Below the pieces are notes generated by a model that saw nothing but the letters and a program-made list of their open reading frames with translations, ran no database searches and was not told the DNA's origin. This document shows positions 8,779 through 17,042 of a stretch of 64,000 nt of DNA, piece after piece; the stretch's first letter is position 1; every line of letters begins with the position of its first letter. This DNA comes from Gammaproteobacteria bacterium (GTDB lineage Bacteria > Pseudomonadota > Gammaproteobacteria > JACKNK01), in NCBI GenBank assembly GCA_024234895.1, contig JACKNJ010000002.1, positions 439,001 through 503,000 on the forward strand, written 5' to 3'. A program made the position numbers and the translations under genes.

Positions 8779-9588
8779 ATGAGCAGTTGGGCGCTGGCGC
8801 TCGCCGCGTTCGCGGCGACCGGCTTGCTGTCCGGCCTCGTCGCCGGACTGTTGGGTGTCGGGGGCGGCCTGGTGATCGTGCCCGCGCTGATATTCACGCT
8901 CTCCCTGTTAGGTCCGGACTGGGCGCCACCGCCTGCCGCGCTCACCCACGTTGCGGTCGGAACCTCGCTGGCGGCAATCGTCTTCACCGCCATCGCCTCC
9001 ACCCGCGCACATCATCGGCGGGGCGGGGTGCGTTGGGAGATATGGAAGGCGGCGACGCCCGGCCTGCTGATCGGCGCCATGCTGGGCGCGGCGATTGCCG
9101 ACGCCCTGCCCGGTGATGTGCTGCGTCGGGTGTTCGCGCTGTTCGAATTCGCCGTCGCCGCGCAGCTTGCCTTTGGCAGCGAGCCGGGGCCGCATCGGCG
9201 TCTGCCGGGGGTCATCGGCATCGCCTCCGGTGCGGGCGTGATCGGCACCGTGTCCAGCCTGCTCGGCATCGGCGGCGGAACCTTGTCGGTGCCGGCCATG
9301 CGTTGGTGTGGAGTGGCGATGCATCAGGCGGTCGGCACGGCCGCCGCGATGGGGTTGCCGATCGCCGTCGCTGGCGCGACCGGTTTCCTGCTGGCCGGCA
9401 GCGATGTCGATACCGGTGGTGCCCAGCTTGGCTACGTGTCGTGGCCGGCGCTGGTGGTGATCGCCAGCGTGAGCCTGTTCACCGCACCGTTGGGCGCGCG
9501 GCTCGCCTATCGTCTGTCAGCGCGCGCCTTGCGGCTCGTGTTTGCATTGTTTCTGGCGCTGGTGGCGATCCGTCTCGGCTGGTCCTGA
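8779..9588 (+). CDS. TauE/SafE-family membrane permease
   Basis: A 269-residue polytopic protein with about eight hydrophobic segments and the duplicated Gly-rich half-repeats of the family: GLLGVGGGLVIVPAL near residue 30 and LLGIGGGTLSVPAM near residue 162. Members export sulfite, sulfoacetate or other small organosulfur anions, so a role in sulfur handling is possible but the substrate cannot be read from sequence. GAGG eight bases before the ATG supports the start. It follows aroK by ten bases and converges on the cytochrome gene. Confidence 0.85.
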   Translation: MSSWALALAAFAATGLLSGLVAGLLGVGGGLVIVPALIFTLSLLGPDWAPPPAALTHVAVGTSLAAIVFTAIASTRAHHRRGGVRWEIWKAATPGLLIGAMLGAAIADALPGDVLRRVFALFEFAVAAQLAFGSEPGPHRRLPGVIGIASGAGVIGTVSSLLGIGGGTLSVPAMRWCGVAMHQAVGTAAAMGLPIAVAGATGFLLAGSDVDTGGAQLGYVSWPALVVIASVSLFTAPLGARLAYRLSARALRLVFALFLALVAIRLGWS

Positions 9589-9638
9589 AACCGTCGCCAG
9601 ACACGTCGGCCGGGCGCGGGCTCCACCCGCCCAGGAAA

Positions 9639-10826
9639 TCAGTTGGCGTAATAGTTCAGCAGCGCCTCGAAGCCGGCATCGCCCTCAGTCTCGATGAGTT
9701 GCTCGAAGGCTTTGCCCATCTTGCGCCCCATCGGTCGCTCGCCGGCGCGGAAGGCGGCGATGCTGGCTTCCAGATACGGTCGCCATTGGCCGGCGAGGAT
9801 GCCGGCGTCTTCCTCGACCGACAGGCCGCCATCGCCGTGGCACTTGTCGCAATAGCGTTTGTGCAGGCGGCGCCCGAGGTTGGCCTGTTCCCCGTCGGCC
9901 ACCTGATCGGCCTCGTGATACGGCAGCTTGCTGAAATGGGCGGCGAGCGCGTCGATATCGGCTTCCGACAAGCCACCGAGCAGGCGCCCCATGATCGTGC
10001 TCGGCACCTTGCCGGAACGCATGTCCCGCATCACCTCGGCCAGATAGTCACGCGACAGACCGGCGATCGAGGGGGTGCCGGGCCCGGCGGATATGCCGTC
10101 GACGCCGTGGCAGGCGGTGCATTGCGCGGCGATCAGGAAGCTTCGATCCAGCGTAGCCGGGGCGGTCGGCAGGTTAAGCGGGAGGGCGACCGGCGTCGGT
10201 TGCAGGTTCAGGTCGGGTAGCTCGATCGGGCCGCGCGGTTCCGGCGCGGGAACCGGGTCGAGCGGCGCGCCGATGTTGTCGACGACCGGCTCCGCCGGCA
10301 TCTTGTGCGCCAGCCCCTTGTGGCATTCGATGCAGGTCTGCCCGTCCTTTTCGGCCTGCGCGTGCTTGCGGGCGGCCAGCTCGTCCTGGCGGCTGGCATC
10401 CATCGAGCGGGCGTCGTGACAGGCGCGGCACTCGCGTGAATCGGTCGCGAGCATGCGCTCCCAGACGCGCTCGGCAAGCTCGAAACGACGCGCCTCGAAT
10501 TTGGCCTCGGTGTCGATATGGCCGTTGATCTCCGCCCAGACGTCGCGCGCGGCCATCAGCTTCGCCCACAGCAACGGTTTGGTCTCGCGTGGGACGTGGC
10601 AGTCCGCGCAGCCGGCGGTCACGCCGCTGGGGTTGTGCGCGTGACTGCTGTCGCGGGTCTCGGCCGCGACCCACTGCATCGAGTGGCAGGACTGACAGAA
10701 CTCGTTCGAGTTGGTGTAGCGCAGACCGAAATCCAGTCCGATCACCAGGCCGGCGCCGATCAGGATGAGAACCAGCGCGCCGAACACCCCGCGCTGACGC
10801 TCCGGTTCGAACGGGTCGCGTCGCAT
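9639..10826 (-). CDS. Six-haem fusion of a NapC/NirT-type quinol dehydrogenase and a dihaem cytochrome c4
   Basis: A 395-residue membrane-anchored multihaem protein. Residues 14-36 form a membrane anchor. CQSCH (44-48), CADCH (73-77), CRACH (133-137) and CIECH (165-169) make the tetrahaem NapC/NirT domain that takes electrons from quinol. A Pro-rich linker (about 178-225) leads to a two-haem cytochrome c4-like domain with CTACH (236-240) and CDKCH (326-330). This would pass electrons from the quinone pool to a periplasmic acceptor in one polypeptide, or in reverse from a sulfur-oxidising enzyme to quinone. The small membrane gene at 10828-10992 lies one base upstream of its ATG and is probably co-transcribed. 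The terminal oxidase or reductase is unknown. Confidence 0.88.
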   Translation of the reverse strand: MRRDPFEPERQRGVFGALVLILIGAGLVIGLDFGLRYTNSNEFCQSCHSMQWVAAETRDSSHAHNPSGVTAGCADCHVPRETKPLLWAKLMAARDVWAEINGHIDTEAKFEARRFELAERVWERMLATDSRECRACHDARSMDASRQDELAARKHAQAEKDGQTCIECHKGLAHKMPAEPVVDNIGAPLDPVPAPEPRGPIELPDLNLQPTPVALPLNLPTAPATLDRSFLIAAQCTACHGVDGISAGPGTPSIAGLSRDYLAEVMRDMRSGKVPSTIMGRLLGGLSEADIDALAAHFSKLPYHEADQVADGEQANLGRRLHKRYCDKCHGDGGLSVEEDAGILAGQWRPYLEASIAAFRAGERPMGRKMGKAFEQLIETEGDAGFEALLNYYAN

Positions 10827-10827
10827 G

Positions 10828-10992
10828 TCAGTCCCTCGATTCGCGTTCCGCCGATGCGGCGGCGGCGTTGGCGGCGGCCGAATCGTCCATCAGCTTCTTC
10901 AACATCGCGCCGATGACGACCTTGAGCCCGACCAGCACCACGACGATGCCAAGGCCGACCCAGACGAAGTTTTCAACCAGCCACTCGGACAT
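10828..10992 (-). CDS. Small single-pass membrane protein (54 residues)
   Basis: A short gene starting MSEWLVENFVWVGLGIVVVL, with one transmembrane helix at about residues 8-30. A Lys-containing cytoplasmic boundary (LKKLMDD) and an Ala-rich charged tail follow. GGGAG seven bases before the ATG is a good ribosome site. The stop is one base from the ATG of the six-haem cytochrome, so the two look like an operon, and it may be a small subunit or assembly partner of that cytochrome. I do not recognise the family. Confidence 0.7.
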   Translation of the reverse strand: MSEWLVENFVWVGLGIVVVLVGLKVVIGAMLKKLMDDSAAANAAAASAERESRD

Positions 10993-11034
10993 GGGGTGTC
11001 TCCCGGAAGGTTCGTGATTGGTGGGGTGAGCTTA

Positions 11035-11091
11035 GCGAACCGCATCAGCGAGCGCCGCGAATCATATCGATCGCCCGATGGTGCGGTTCGC
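11035..11091. repeat. Inverted repeat downstream of polA
   Basis: GCGAACCGCA at 11035-11044 is matched by its reverse complement at 11082-11091, just after the polA stop. A similar block (TAAGCGAACCGCA) recurs near 45196-45208, downstream of lutC. It is probably a dispersed palindromic element or a weak transcript end; no T-run accompanies it. Confidence 0.45.
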
Positions 11092-11095
11092 CGCA

Positions 11096-13843
11096 TCAGT
11101 GAGCTTCGTCCCAGTTCGCACCGCGCCCGACGTCGACCACCAGCGGCACATGCAGATCGGCGGCGCCCGCCATCAGCTTGCGGATCTGTTTCTCGGCGGC
11201 GTCCGCGAAGCCTGCATCGACCTCGAATACCAGCTCGTCGTGCACCTGCATGACCATGCGCACCGGCGGGGCCTTGTTCATGATCCAGTCGTCGACGCTG
11301 AGCATCGCCAGCTTGATGATGTCGGCAGCGGTGCCCTGCATCGGGGCGTTGATCGCGGCGCGCTCCGCGCCCTGGCGGCGCGGCACGTTGCTGGAGTTGA
11401 TCTCCGGCAGGTACAGGCGGCGCCCGAACACGGTCTCGACATAACCCTGCTCGTGGGCCTGTGCCCTGGTTCGTTCCATGAAGATCTTCACGCCGGGATA
11501 GCGTTCGAAATAGAGGTCGACGTAGCCCTGCGCCTCCTTCGGCTCGATGCCGAGCTGGCGCGACAGCCCGAACGCCGACATGCCGTAGATCAGGCCGAAG
11601 TTGATCGCCTTGGCGGCGCGACGCTCGTTGGAGGTGACCTCGTCAGGGGTGCGCCCGAACACCTCGGCGGCGGTCGCACGGTGGATGTCGGCCCCATGCG
11701 CGAAGGCGTCGAGCAGGCCCTTGTCGCCGGACAGGTGCGCCATGATGCGCAGCTCAATCTGCGAATAGTCGGCGGCCATGACGATGTGTCCAGGCGGCGC
11801 GACGAAGGCCTGACGGATCCGGCGGCCCTCGTCGCTGCGCACCGGGATGTTCTGCAGGTTGGGGTCGGAGGAGGACAGCCGCCCGGTCGCGGCCACCGCC
11901 TGGTGATAAGACGTATGCACCCGACCGGTATCCGGGTTGACCTGTTCCGGCAGCTTGTCGGTGTAGGTCGACTTGAGCTTGGACAGGCCGCGCCAGTCGA
12001 GGATCAGGCGCGGGAGCGCGTGCTTCTCGGCCAGCTGTTCGAGCACGTCCTCGGCGGTCGACGGCTGACCCTTCGGGGTCTTCTTGATGACCTCGATGCC
12101 GAGCTTGCCGTAGAGCAACTCCTGCAACTGTTTGGGCGAACCGAGGTTGAACGGCTGGCCGGCGGCGTCGTGCGCCTCGCGTTCCAGTTCCAGGATGCGC
12201 TTGGCGATCTCGGTCGACTGACGCTTGAGCTGCGCGGTGTCGATCAGCACGCCGCCGCGCTCCATGCGCTTGAGCACGTCGATCAGCGGCAGCTCGATGC
12301 TCTCGAACACGAAGCGGGTACCGTCGTGGGCGGCGACACGCGGCCACAGCGCCTGGTGCAGGCGCAACGTGATGTCGGCGTCCTCGGCCGCGTAGGGGCC
12401 GGCGTCGTCGATGGCGATGTCGTTGAAGCTGAGCTGCTTCGCGCCCTTGCCGGCGATGTCCTCGAAATGGATCGTGGTGCGGCCCAGGTATTTCTCGGCC
12501 AGTGAGTCCATGTCGTGCCGCGAGCCGGTGGAATCGGCCACGTAGGATTCCAGCATGGTGTCGTAAGCGATGCCGGCGAGGGTGATGCCGTGGTTGGCCA
12601 GCACCTCGGCGTCGTACTTCAGGTTCTGTCCGACCTTGAACTTCTTCGGGTCTTCGAGCAGCGGCTTGAGGCGCGCGAGCACGACCTGGCGGTCAAGCTG
12701 ATCCGGCGCGCCGGGGTAATCGTGCGCCAGCGGCACATAGGCGGCCTTGCCGGGTTCGACCGCGAACGACACGCCGACGATGCGTGCCTGCATGTAGTCG
12801 AGGCTGGTGGTCTCGGTGTCGAAGGCAAACAGTTCGGCCTCTTCCAGGCGTTCCATCCAGCCGTGCAGCTGGTCGGCGGTCAGGACGATGTCGTATTCGG
12901 GTTCGGCGTCCGTGTTCGCGACCGATGCCGCCGTGGTCGTGGCGTCCGCAGCGGGCGCGCCTTCGACCTTGATTCCGCTGCCGTGATTGCCGGCCTCGAC
13001 CTGCGCCAGCCAGGTGGTGAATTCGAAGCGCGCCAGCAATTCCTTGAGCCGGGCGGTGTCGGCGGGCGCGAGGTTCAACGCTTCCGGCTTGCGGTCGAGG
13101 GCGACGTCGCACTTGATCGTCACGAGCTCGCGCGCCAGCGGCAGCCATTCCAGGCTCTCGCGCAGGTACTCGCCGATCTTGCCCTTGAACTCGTCGGCGC
13201 GGGCCATGATCGCGTCCAGGCTGTCGTACTCGGCCAGCCATTTGACCGCCGTCTTGGGGCCGACCTTGGGCACGCCGGGGATGTTGTCGACGCTGTCGCC
13301 GATCAGCGCCAGGTAATCGATGATGCGTTCCGGCGGCACGCCGAACTTGCCGATCACGCCGTCGCGGTCCATGCGCGTGTTGGTCATGGTGTTGATCAGC
13401 GTGACGTGCTCGTCGACCAGCTGCGCGATGTCCTTGTCGCCGGTCGAGATCAGCGTGTGCCGACCTTCCGCCGAGGCCTGGCGGGCGAGGGTGCCGATCA
13501 CGTCGTCCGCCTCGACACCGGGTTCCATGATCACCGGCAGGCCCATTGCCCGCACCAGCTCCAGCAGGGGCTCGATCTGCGCGGCCAGCTCCTGCGGCAT
13601 CGGCGGGCGGTTGGCCTTGTACTGGTCGTACATCTCGTTGCGAAAGGTCGGCCCCTTGGCATCGAACACGAAGGCGATGTGTTCGGGCCGGTACTCGTCG
13701 AGCATGCGCCGCAGCATGTTGGCGACACCGAAGATCGCGCCGGTCGGTTCGCCGTGCGCGTTGGTCAGCGGCGGCAGCGCATGGAAGGCGCGGAACAGAT
13801 AGCTGGCGCCATCGATGAGGATGAAGGGCTTGGAGGCGGACAT
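11096..13843 (-). CDS. polA: DNA polymerase I
   Basis: A 915-residue repair and Okazaki-fragment polymerase. The 5'-3' exonuclease domain covers about residues 1-290, with PFILIDGASYLFRAFHALPP at the start and conserved Asp clusters. The 3'-5' exonuclease follows and keeps its catalytic DxE (FDTETTSL), so proofreading should be intact. The family A polymerase domain has motif A DYSQIELR, motif B RRAAKAINFGLIYG and motif C QVHDELVFEV. Length is normal. It is divergent from the DUF2782 gene, a common gammaproteobacterial pairing. Confidence 0.97.
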   Translation of the reverse strand: MSASKPFILIDGASYLFRAFHALPPLTNAHGEPTGAIFGVANMLRRMLDEYRPEHIAFVFDAKGPTFRNEMYDQYKANRPPMPQELAAQIEPLLELVRAMGLPVIMEPGVEADDVIGTLARQASAEGRHTLISTGDKDIAQLVDEHVTLINTMTNTRMDRDGVIGKFGVPPERIIDYLALIGDSVDNIPGVPKVGPKTAVKWLAEYDSLDAIMARADEFKGKIGEYLRESLEWLPLARELVTIKCDVALDRKPEALNLAPADTARLKELLARFEFTTWLAQVEAGNHGSGIKVEGAPAADATTTAASVANTDAEPEYDIVLTADQLHGWMERLEEAELFAFDTETTSLDYMQARIVGVSFAVEPGKAAYVPLAHDYPGAPDQLDRQVVLARLKPLLEDPKKFKVGQNLKYDAEVLANHGITLAGIAYDTMLESYVADSTGSRHDMDSLAEKYLGRTTIHFEDIAGKGAKQLSFNDIAIDDAGPYAAEDADITLRLHQALWPRVAAHDGTRFVFESIELPLIDVLKRMERGGVLIDTAQLKRQSTEIAKRILELEREAHDAAGQPFNLGSPKQLQELLYGKLGIEVIKKTPKGQPSTAEDVLEQLAEKHALPRLILDWRGLSKLKSTYTDKLPEQVNPDTGRVHTSYHQAVAATGRLSSSDPNLQNIPVRSDEGRRIRQAFVAPPGHIVMAADYSQIELRIMAHLSGDKGLLDAFAHGADIHRATAAEVFGRTPDEVTSNERRAAKAINFGLIYGMSAFGLSRQLGIEPKEAQGYVDLYFERYPGVKIFMERTRAQAHEQGYVETVFGRRLYLPEINSSNVPRRQGAERAAINAPMQGTAADIIKLAMLSVDDWIMNKAPPVRMVMQVHDELVFEVDAGFADAAEKQIRKLMAGAADLHVPLVVDVGRGANWDEAH

Positions 13844-13957
13844 GACGGACCTGCTTCGATGATTCGCCGCATTATGCCAACCCGGTCGGGGTGCTGGACA
13901 AACGCCGCCGTGTTCGGGAGGCTAGGCGCATCTCTTCCGCGATTCGGGGAATTCTGC

Positions 13958-14338
13958 ATGCGCCGTCCCGCTCTCCTGATGACCGCCGCCCTGTTCGCGG
14001 CGACCGCTAACGCCCAGCCGCCATTTCCGGCGCCGCCCCCGCCACCGGCGATGCCGCAATTTGCGGAGCCCGAGGTGCCGCCGCCGGCGCCTGTCGACAT
14101 CCCCGAGGAGGCGACGCAGATCGCGCCAGCGGACGTGCGCATCATCCAGACGCCGCAGGGGCCGGCCCGGATCGAGGAATACAGGAACAATGGGCGGGTT
14201 TACATGGTGCGGGTGACGCCCTCGTTCGGCCCGGCGTATTTCCTTGTCGATACCGACGGCGACGGGCGTCTCGATCAGCGCCGTACCGGCGGCGTCGAGG
14301 AAGTCATGCCGACCATGTGGAGGCTGTTCAGCTGGTAA
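13958..14338 (+). CDS. DUF2782 periplasmic protein
   Basis: A 126-residue exported protein. A signal peptide (MRRPALLMTAALFAATANA) is followed by a Pro-rich stretch and a compact C-terminal domain. That domain has the DUF2782 pattern, including an IEEYRxNGRVYMVRVTP core and a DxDGDGRLD segment that looks like a calcium loop. Genes of this family often sit beside polA. Function is unknown. ATG 13958 is chosen because the signal peptide starts there; the longer open frame upstream is antisense to polA and is not coding. Confidence 0.82.
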   Translation: MRRPALLMTAALFAATANAQPPFPAPPPPPAMPQFAEPEVPPPAPVDIPEEATQIAPADVRIIQTPQGPARIEEYRNNGRVYMVRVTPSFGPAYFLVDTDGDGRLDQRRTGGVEEVMPTMWRLFSW

Positions 14339-14342
14339 GCGC

Positions 14343-17042
14343 TTAGCGTTGCATCAACATGGTGCCGACCACCTGTTCGGCATTGCTGCCGGTGGAGGCG
14401 CCAAAGCCGCTGATGGCGTATTCGGCATTGGTGCCGATGAGATCCACGGTGGCGTTGCCGACGACGGTGCTGGTCGCGCAGCCGGTGCATGTGCCCGTCA
14501 ATGCGACTTGCGCCATCGGCACGCTCGACAAGGCGATCGTGCTCGTGGCGGCGCTCTTGCTGAGACTCCAGGACCGCCCGGTGGTGTTGGTGAAACCGAC
14601 GTTGAGGTTGAACGCGGTCACGGTCATGCCGAGCAGATCGACGTTCATGCTCGCGGATACGCTGTTCGCGACATTGCCCTTTTCATCGGTCGGGCTGGTG
14701 CCGGCGATGCGGTTGAATGTCGCGAGGGACAAGGCCGGCGTTGAGGTTGAACGCTTGTCGGAATAGATGAAATGCGCGTGGCCGGCGGAGCCGGTGCCGA
14801 CGCCTGATATCTGCGCGTTCCAGCCGTCCTGCCAGCGACCCCAGTTGACGCCCACCGAGTTGCCGCCGGTATCCGTCAGGTCGGCGCGGGTGGATTCGAA
14901 AACCGTCCGGTTGGTTGCCGCGTTGAGGTTCTCGGTCGCCTCGACAACCACGTTGCCTATCGTGTTGACCGTGGCGATCTTGATCTGGTCGTTGGTGCCA
15001 TCCTGCCTGAGCCCGTGGACCTCGCGCTTGTATCCCGCGCTGTCGGAGGTGACGAACGCCAGGTGCGCGACCGCGTTGGCGGCGGCGTTAACCTCGACTG
15101 TGCGGGTGCTCTTGGATTGCAGGATCGCGGCGCCGGTGAAGCCATGCTGGCTGTTGCTGTCGCGGACCGCGAAGCCGGCCCCCAGATAAGTGAGCGCGTC
15201 GTCGATGAACATGATGGAACCGTCGCCGGTCAGGGTGACGCTCGCCGCATTGCCGCCACAGCCAGTGCAGGTGCCGGTGAGCTCCGCGCTCCGGTCGCCC
15301 AGAACCTCGCTGAGATCCAGGTCGTTCTTCAGCTCGACCGTGTAGATGGCGTTGCCGAACTTGGCCTTGATTTCGTAGCCCACCAGCTTCTGGGTGGCGA
15401 AATTCACGCCGATGATGAAGTACTCGTATGAGCCGGTGTTGCCGTTCACGTCGGTCGGGGTGGTCGACGCGGCGTCGATGCGGTCGTAAATGACGATCGG
15501 TTCCGCGCGGGAACTGGCCCCGGAAATGGCCGATTGCGAGGCTTGAGAGCCGGCATAGACGTAGTGCAGGTCGGTGATCGGGTCGTTATTGACGCCGTCG
15601 GTGGTGACGGTGAAATCACCTGACCACCGGCCCCAGCTGGCGCCGCTCGCGCTGTGCAGGCCGCCTTCCACCAGGCTCGCGGTGCCGAACGAGAAGGTGT
15701 GGGTCTGGACGACGTTGCTTTCGTTCTTTCCCTGCGTGGTCGCCTGTTTGACCCGGACGTTTCCGGACGTGCCGGTGTCGAAATAGATCGAATGCGCGTC
15801 CGTGCCGTTGTCCCTGAGGATCGCCGTTATCAGCTCCCACTTGCTGCCGTCGTTGTCAATGAAGCCGATGACCGTACCCGCCCCGTTCGGAGCGCGGGTG
15901 AACGAGGACGCGATGACTTCCTTGTCGCTGAGCGCCTGGTTGGACGCGAACACGCTGGTCGTGCTCCCGGAAGTATCCGACGTGGTCAGGGTCAACACCG
16001 AATCCAGTGAGCCGGTCGGCGTCAGCGTCGACGGGAACGTCAATGGGGCATCGGCGCCGGTATCGGACCCCGCGCCCGTTCCCGTGTCGCCACCGGCATC
16101 GGTGCCTGTGCCCGCACCACCGCCATCGGCGGCAATGCCATCGCCGTTGGTACCCGTAGCGGCCGCGTCGCCCTCGCCAGCTTCGCTTGCTGCTGTGTCT
16201 TGCTGCGCTTCGCCGCCGGTCGTTTCGCCGCCGGTCTCCTCGGCAGCCTGTTCTTCGGCAGCCTGTTCTTCGGTCTGTTCGCCCTCGGCGGCCGGCGGCC
16301 CGTCGCCGCCTTCCTCGGTCTGTTCTTCCTCGCCGGTGGGCTGGTCTTCATCGAACACCACACCCGGCGGTTCTATGAGGCTTTCGGGTGGGGTCTGCGC
16401 GTTGGCGACGAAGAAGTAACGGTCGTTGCCGAAGGTCTGTTCACCGCCGGCGTTGCCGACGGCGATTTCGCCATCCACGACGCCTCCATACAGGCCGGGC
16501 CGGAGATTCTCCCCGCCCTGCCGCTGGGATTCCGCCGCGAGTTCGGGCGTGACCTGGCGTACGCCGTAGTGGGTGCCGCGAATACCGATGGTCGCGACCG
16601 GCGTGGAGACCTGGTAGTTCTCCTTGTTCTTGTGTCCGATCGCGCCGGTGATGGTGCGGAACCCACCCTTGATCAGCTTGAAGATGGCGCGCTCCGTGCC
16701 GTCCTCGGCGCCGTCGAAACGGTAGTCCTCGATGGTGAACTCGGTGTCCGGACGCAACGCCACCAGGGCGCCGTCCTTGAAGCGGATCTGCGCGAACACG
16801 TTGCCGCCGGTGATCAGCGTGTCGCCATTGAAGATCTCGGCCTGGCGGCGCAGCGGGCGGATGCTGCCATCGGCGGCGCGCGCCTCGATCTTGCCGGCGG
16901 CGACGATCAGTTTGCCGATCGGTTCGGCGGCCATGACCAGGGACGCGAACAGCAGACCGCACAGCACGAACAGGCCCATGAGCCAGCGCGTGCGACGCAC
17001 CGGCAGGGTCGATGAGGCGGGATGTCCGTTGTTCATGGTCAT
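14343..17042 (-). CDS. Large exported FecR-domain protein with two tandem barrel-like modules
   Basis: 899 residues from ATG 17042, which overlaps the cyclase stop as ATGA. A signal peptide ends near residue 38 (SLVMA-AE); there is no lipobox. A FecR domain spans about 40-205. An acidic then Gly/Thr/Asp-rich linker runs from about 230 to 335. Two repeats of roughly 250-300 residues follow (about 340-645 and 655-899), each with a WGRW motif (470-473, 734-737) and an LTGTCTGC motif (near 588-595 and 848-855), probably a disulfide loop. The repeats are beta-rich and remind me of TbpB-type barrels found in Slam (type XI) cargo, an inference to be tested. It is the last gene of a cassette with a CHASE2 cyclase and a TPR/barrel protein. 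Confidence 0.8.
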   Translation of the reverse strand: MTMNNGHPASSTLPVRRTRWLMGLFVLCGLLFASLVMAAEPIGKLIVAAGKIEARAADGSIRPLRRQAEIFNGDTLITGGNVFAQIRFKDGALVALRPDTEFTIEDYRFDGAEDGTERAIFKLIKGGFRTITGAIGHKNKENYQVSTPVATIGIRGTHYGVRQVTPELAAESQRQGGENLRPGLYGGVVDGEIAVGNAGGEQTFGNDRYFFVANAQTPPESLIEPPGVVFDEDQPTGEEEQTEEGGDGPPAAEGEQTEEQAAEEQAAEETGGETTGGEAQQDTAASEAGEGDAAATGTNGDGIAADGGGAGTGTDAGGDTGTGAGSDTGADAPLTFPSTLTPTGSLDSVLTLTTSDTSGSTTSVFASNQALSDKEVIASSFTRAPNGAGTVIGFIDNDGSKWELITAILRDNGTDAHSIYFDTGTSGNVRVKQATTQGKNESNVVQTHTFSFGTASLVEGGLHSASGASWGRWSGDFTVTTDGVNNDPITDLHYVYAGSQASQSAISGASSRAEPIVIYDRIDAASTTPTDVNGNTGSYEYFIIGVNFATQKLVGYEIKAKFGNAIYTVELKNDLDLSEVLGDRSAELTGTCTGCGGNAASVTLTGDGSIMFIDDALTYLGAGFAVRDSNSQHGFTGAAILQSKSTRTVEVNAAANAVAHLAFVTSDSAGYKREVHGLRQDGTNDQIKIATVNTIGNVVVEATENLNAATNRTVFESTRADLTDTGGNSVGVNWGRWQDGWNAQISGVGTGSAGHAHFIYSDKRSTSTPALSLATFNRIAGTSPTDEKGNVANSVSASMNVDLLGMTVTAFNLNVGFTNTTGRSWSLSKSAATSTIALSSVPMAQVALTGTCTGCATSTVVGNATVDLIGTNAEYAISGFGASTGSNAEQVVGTMLMQR

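Noticed and set aside
12515..13957. Long open frame antisense to polA leading into the DUF2782 gene
   Set aside because: Only the part from ATG 13958 has a signal peptide and family pattern; the rest mirrors polA.
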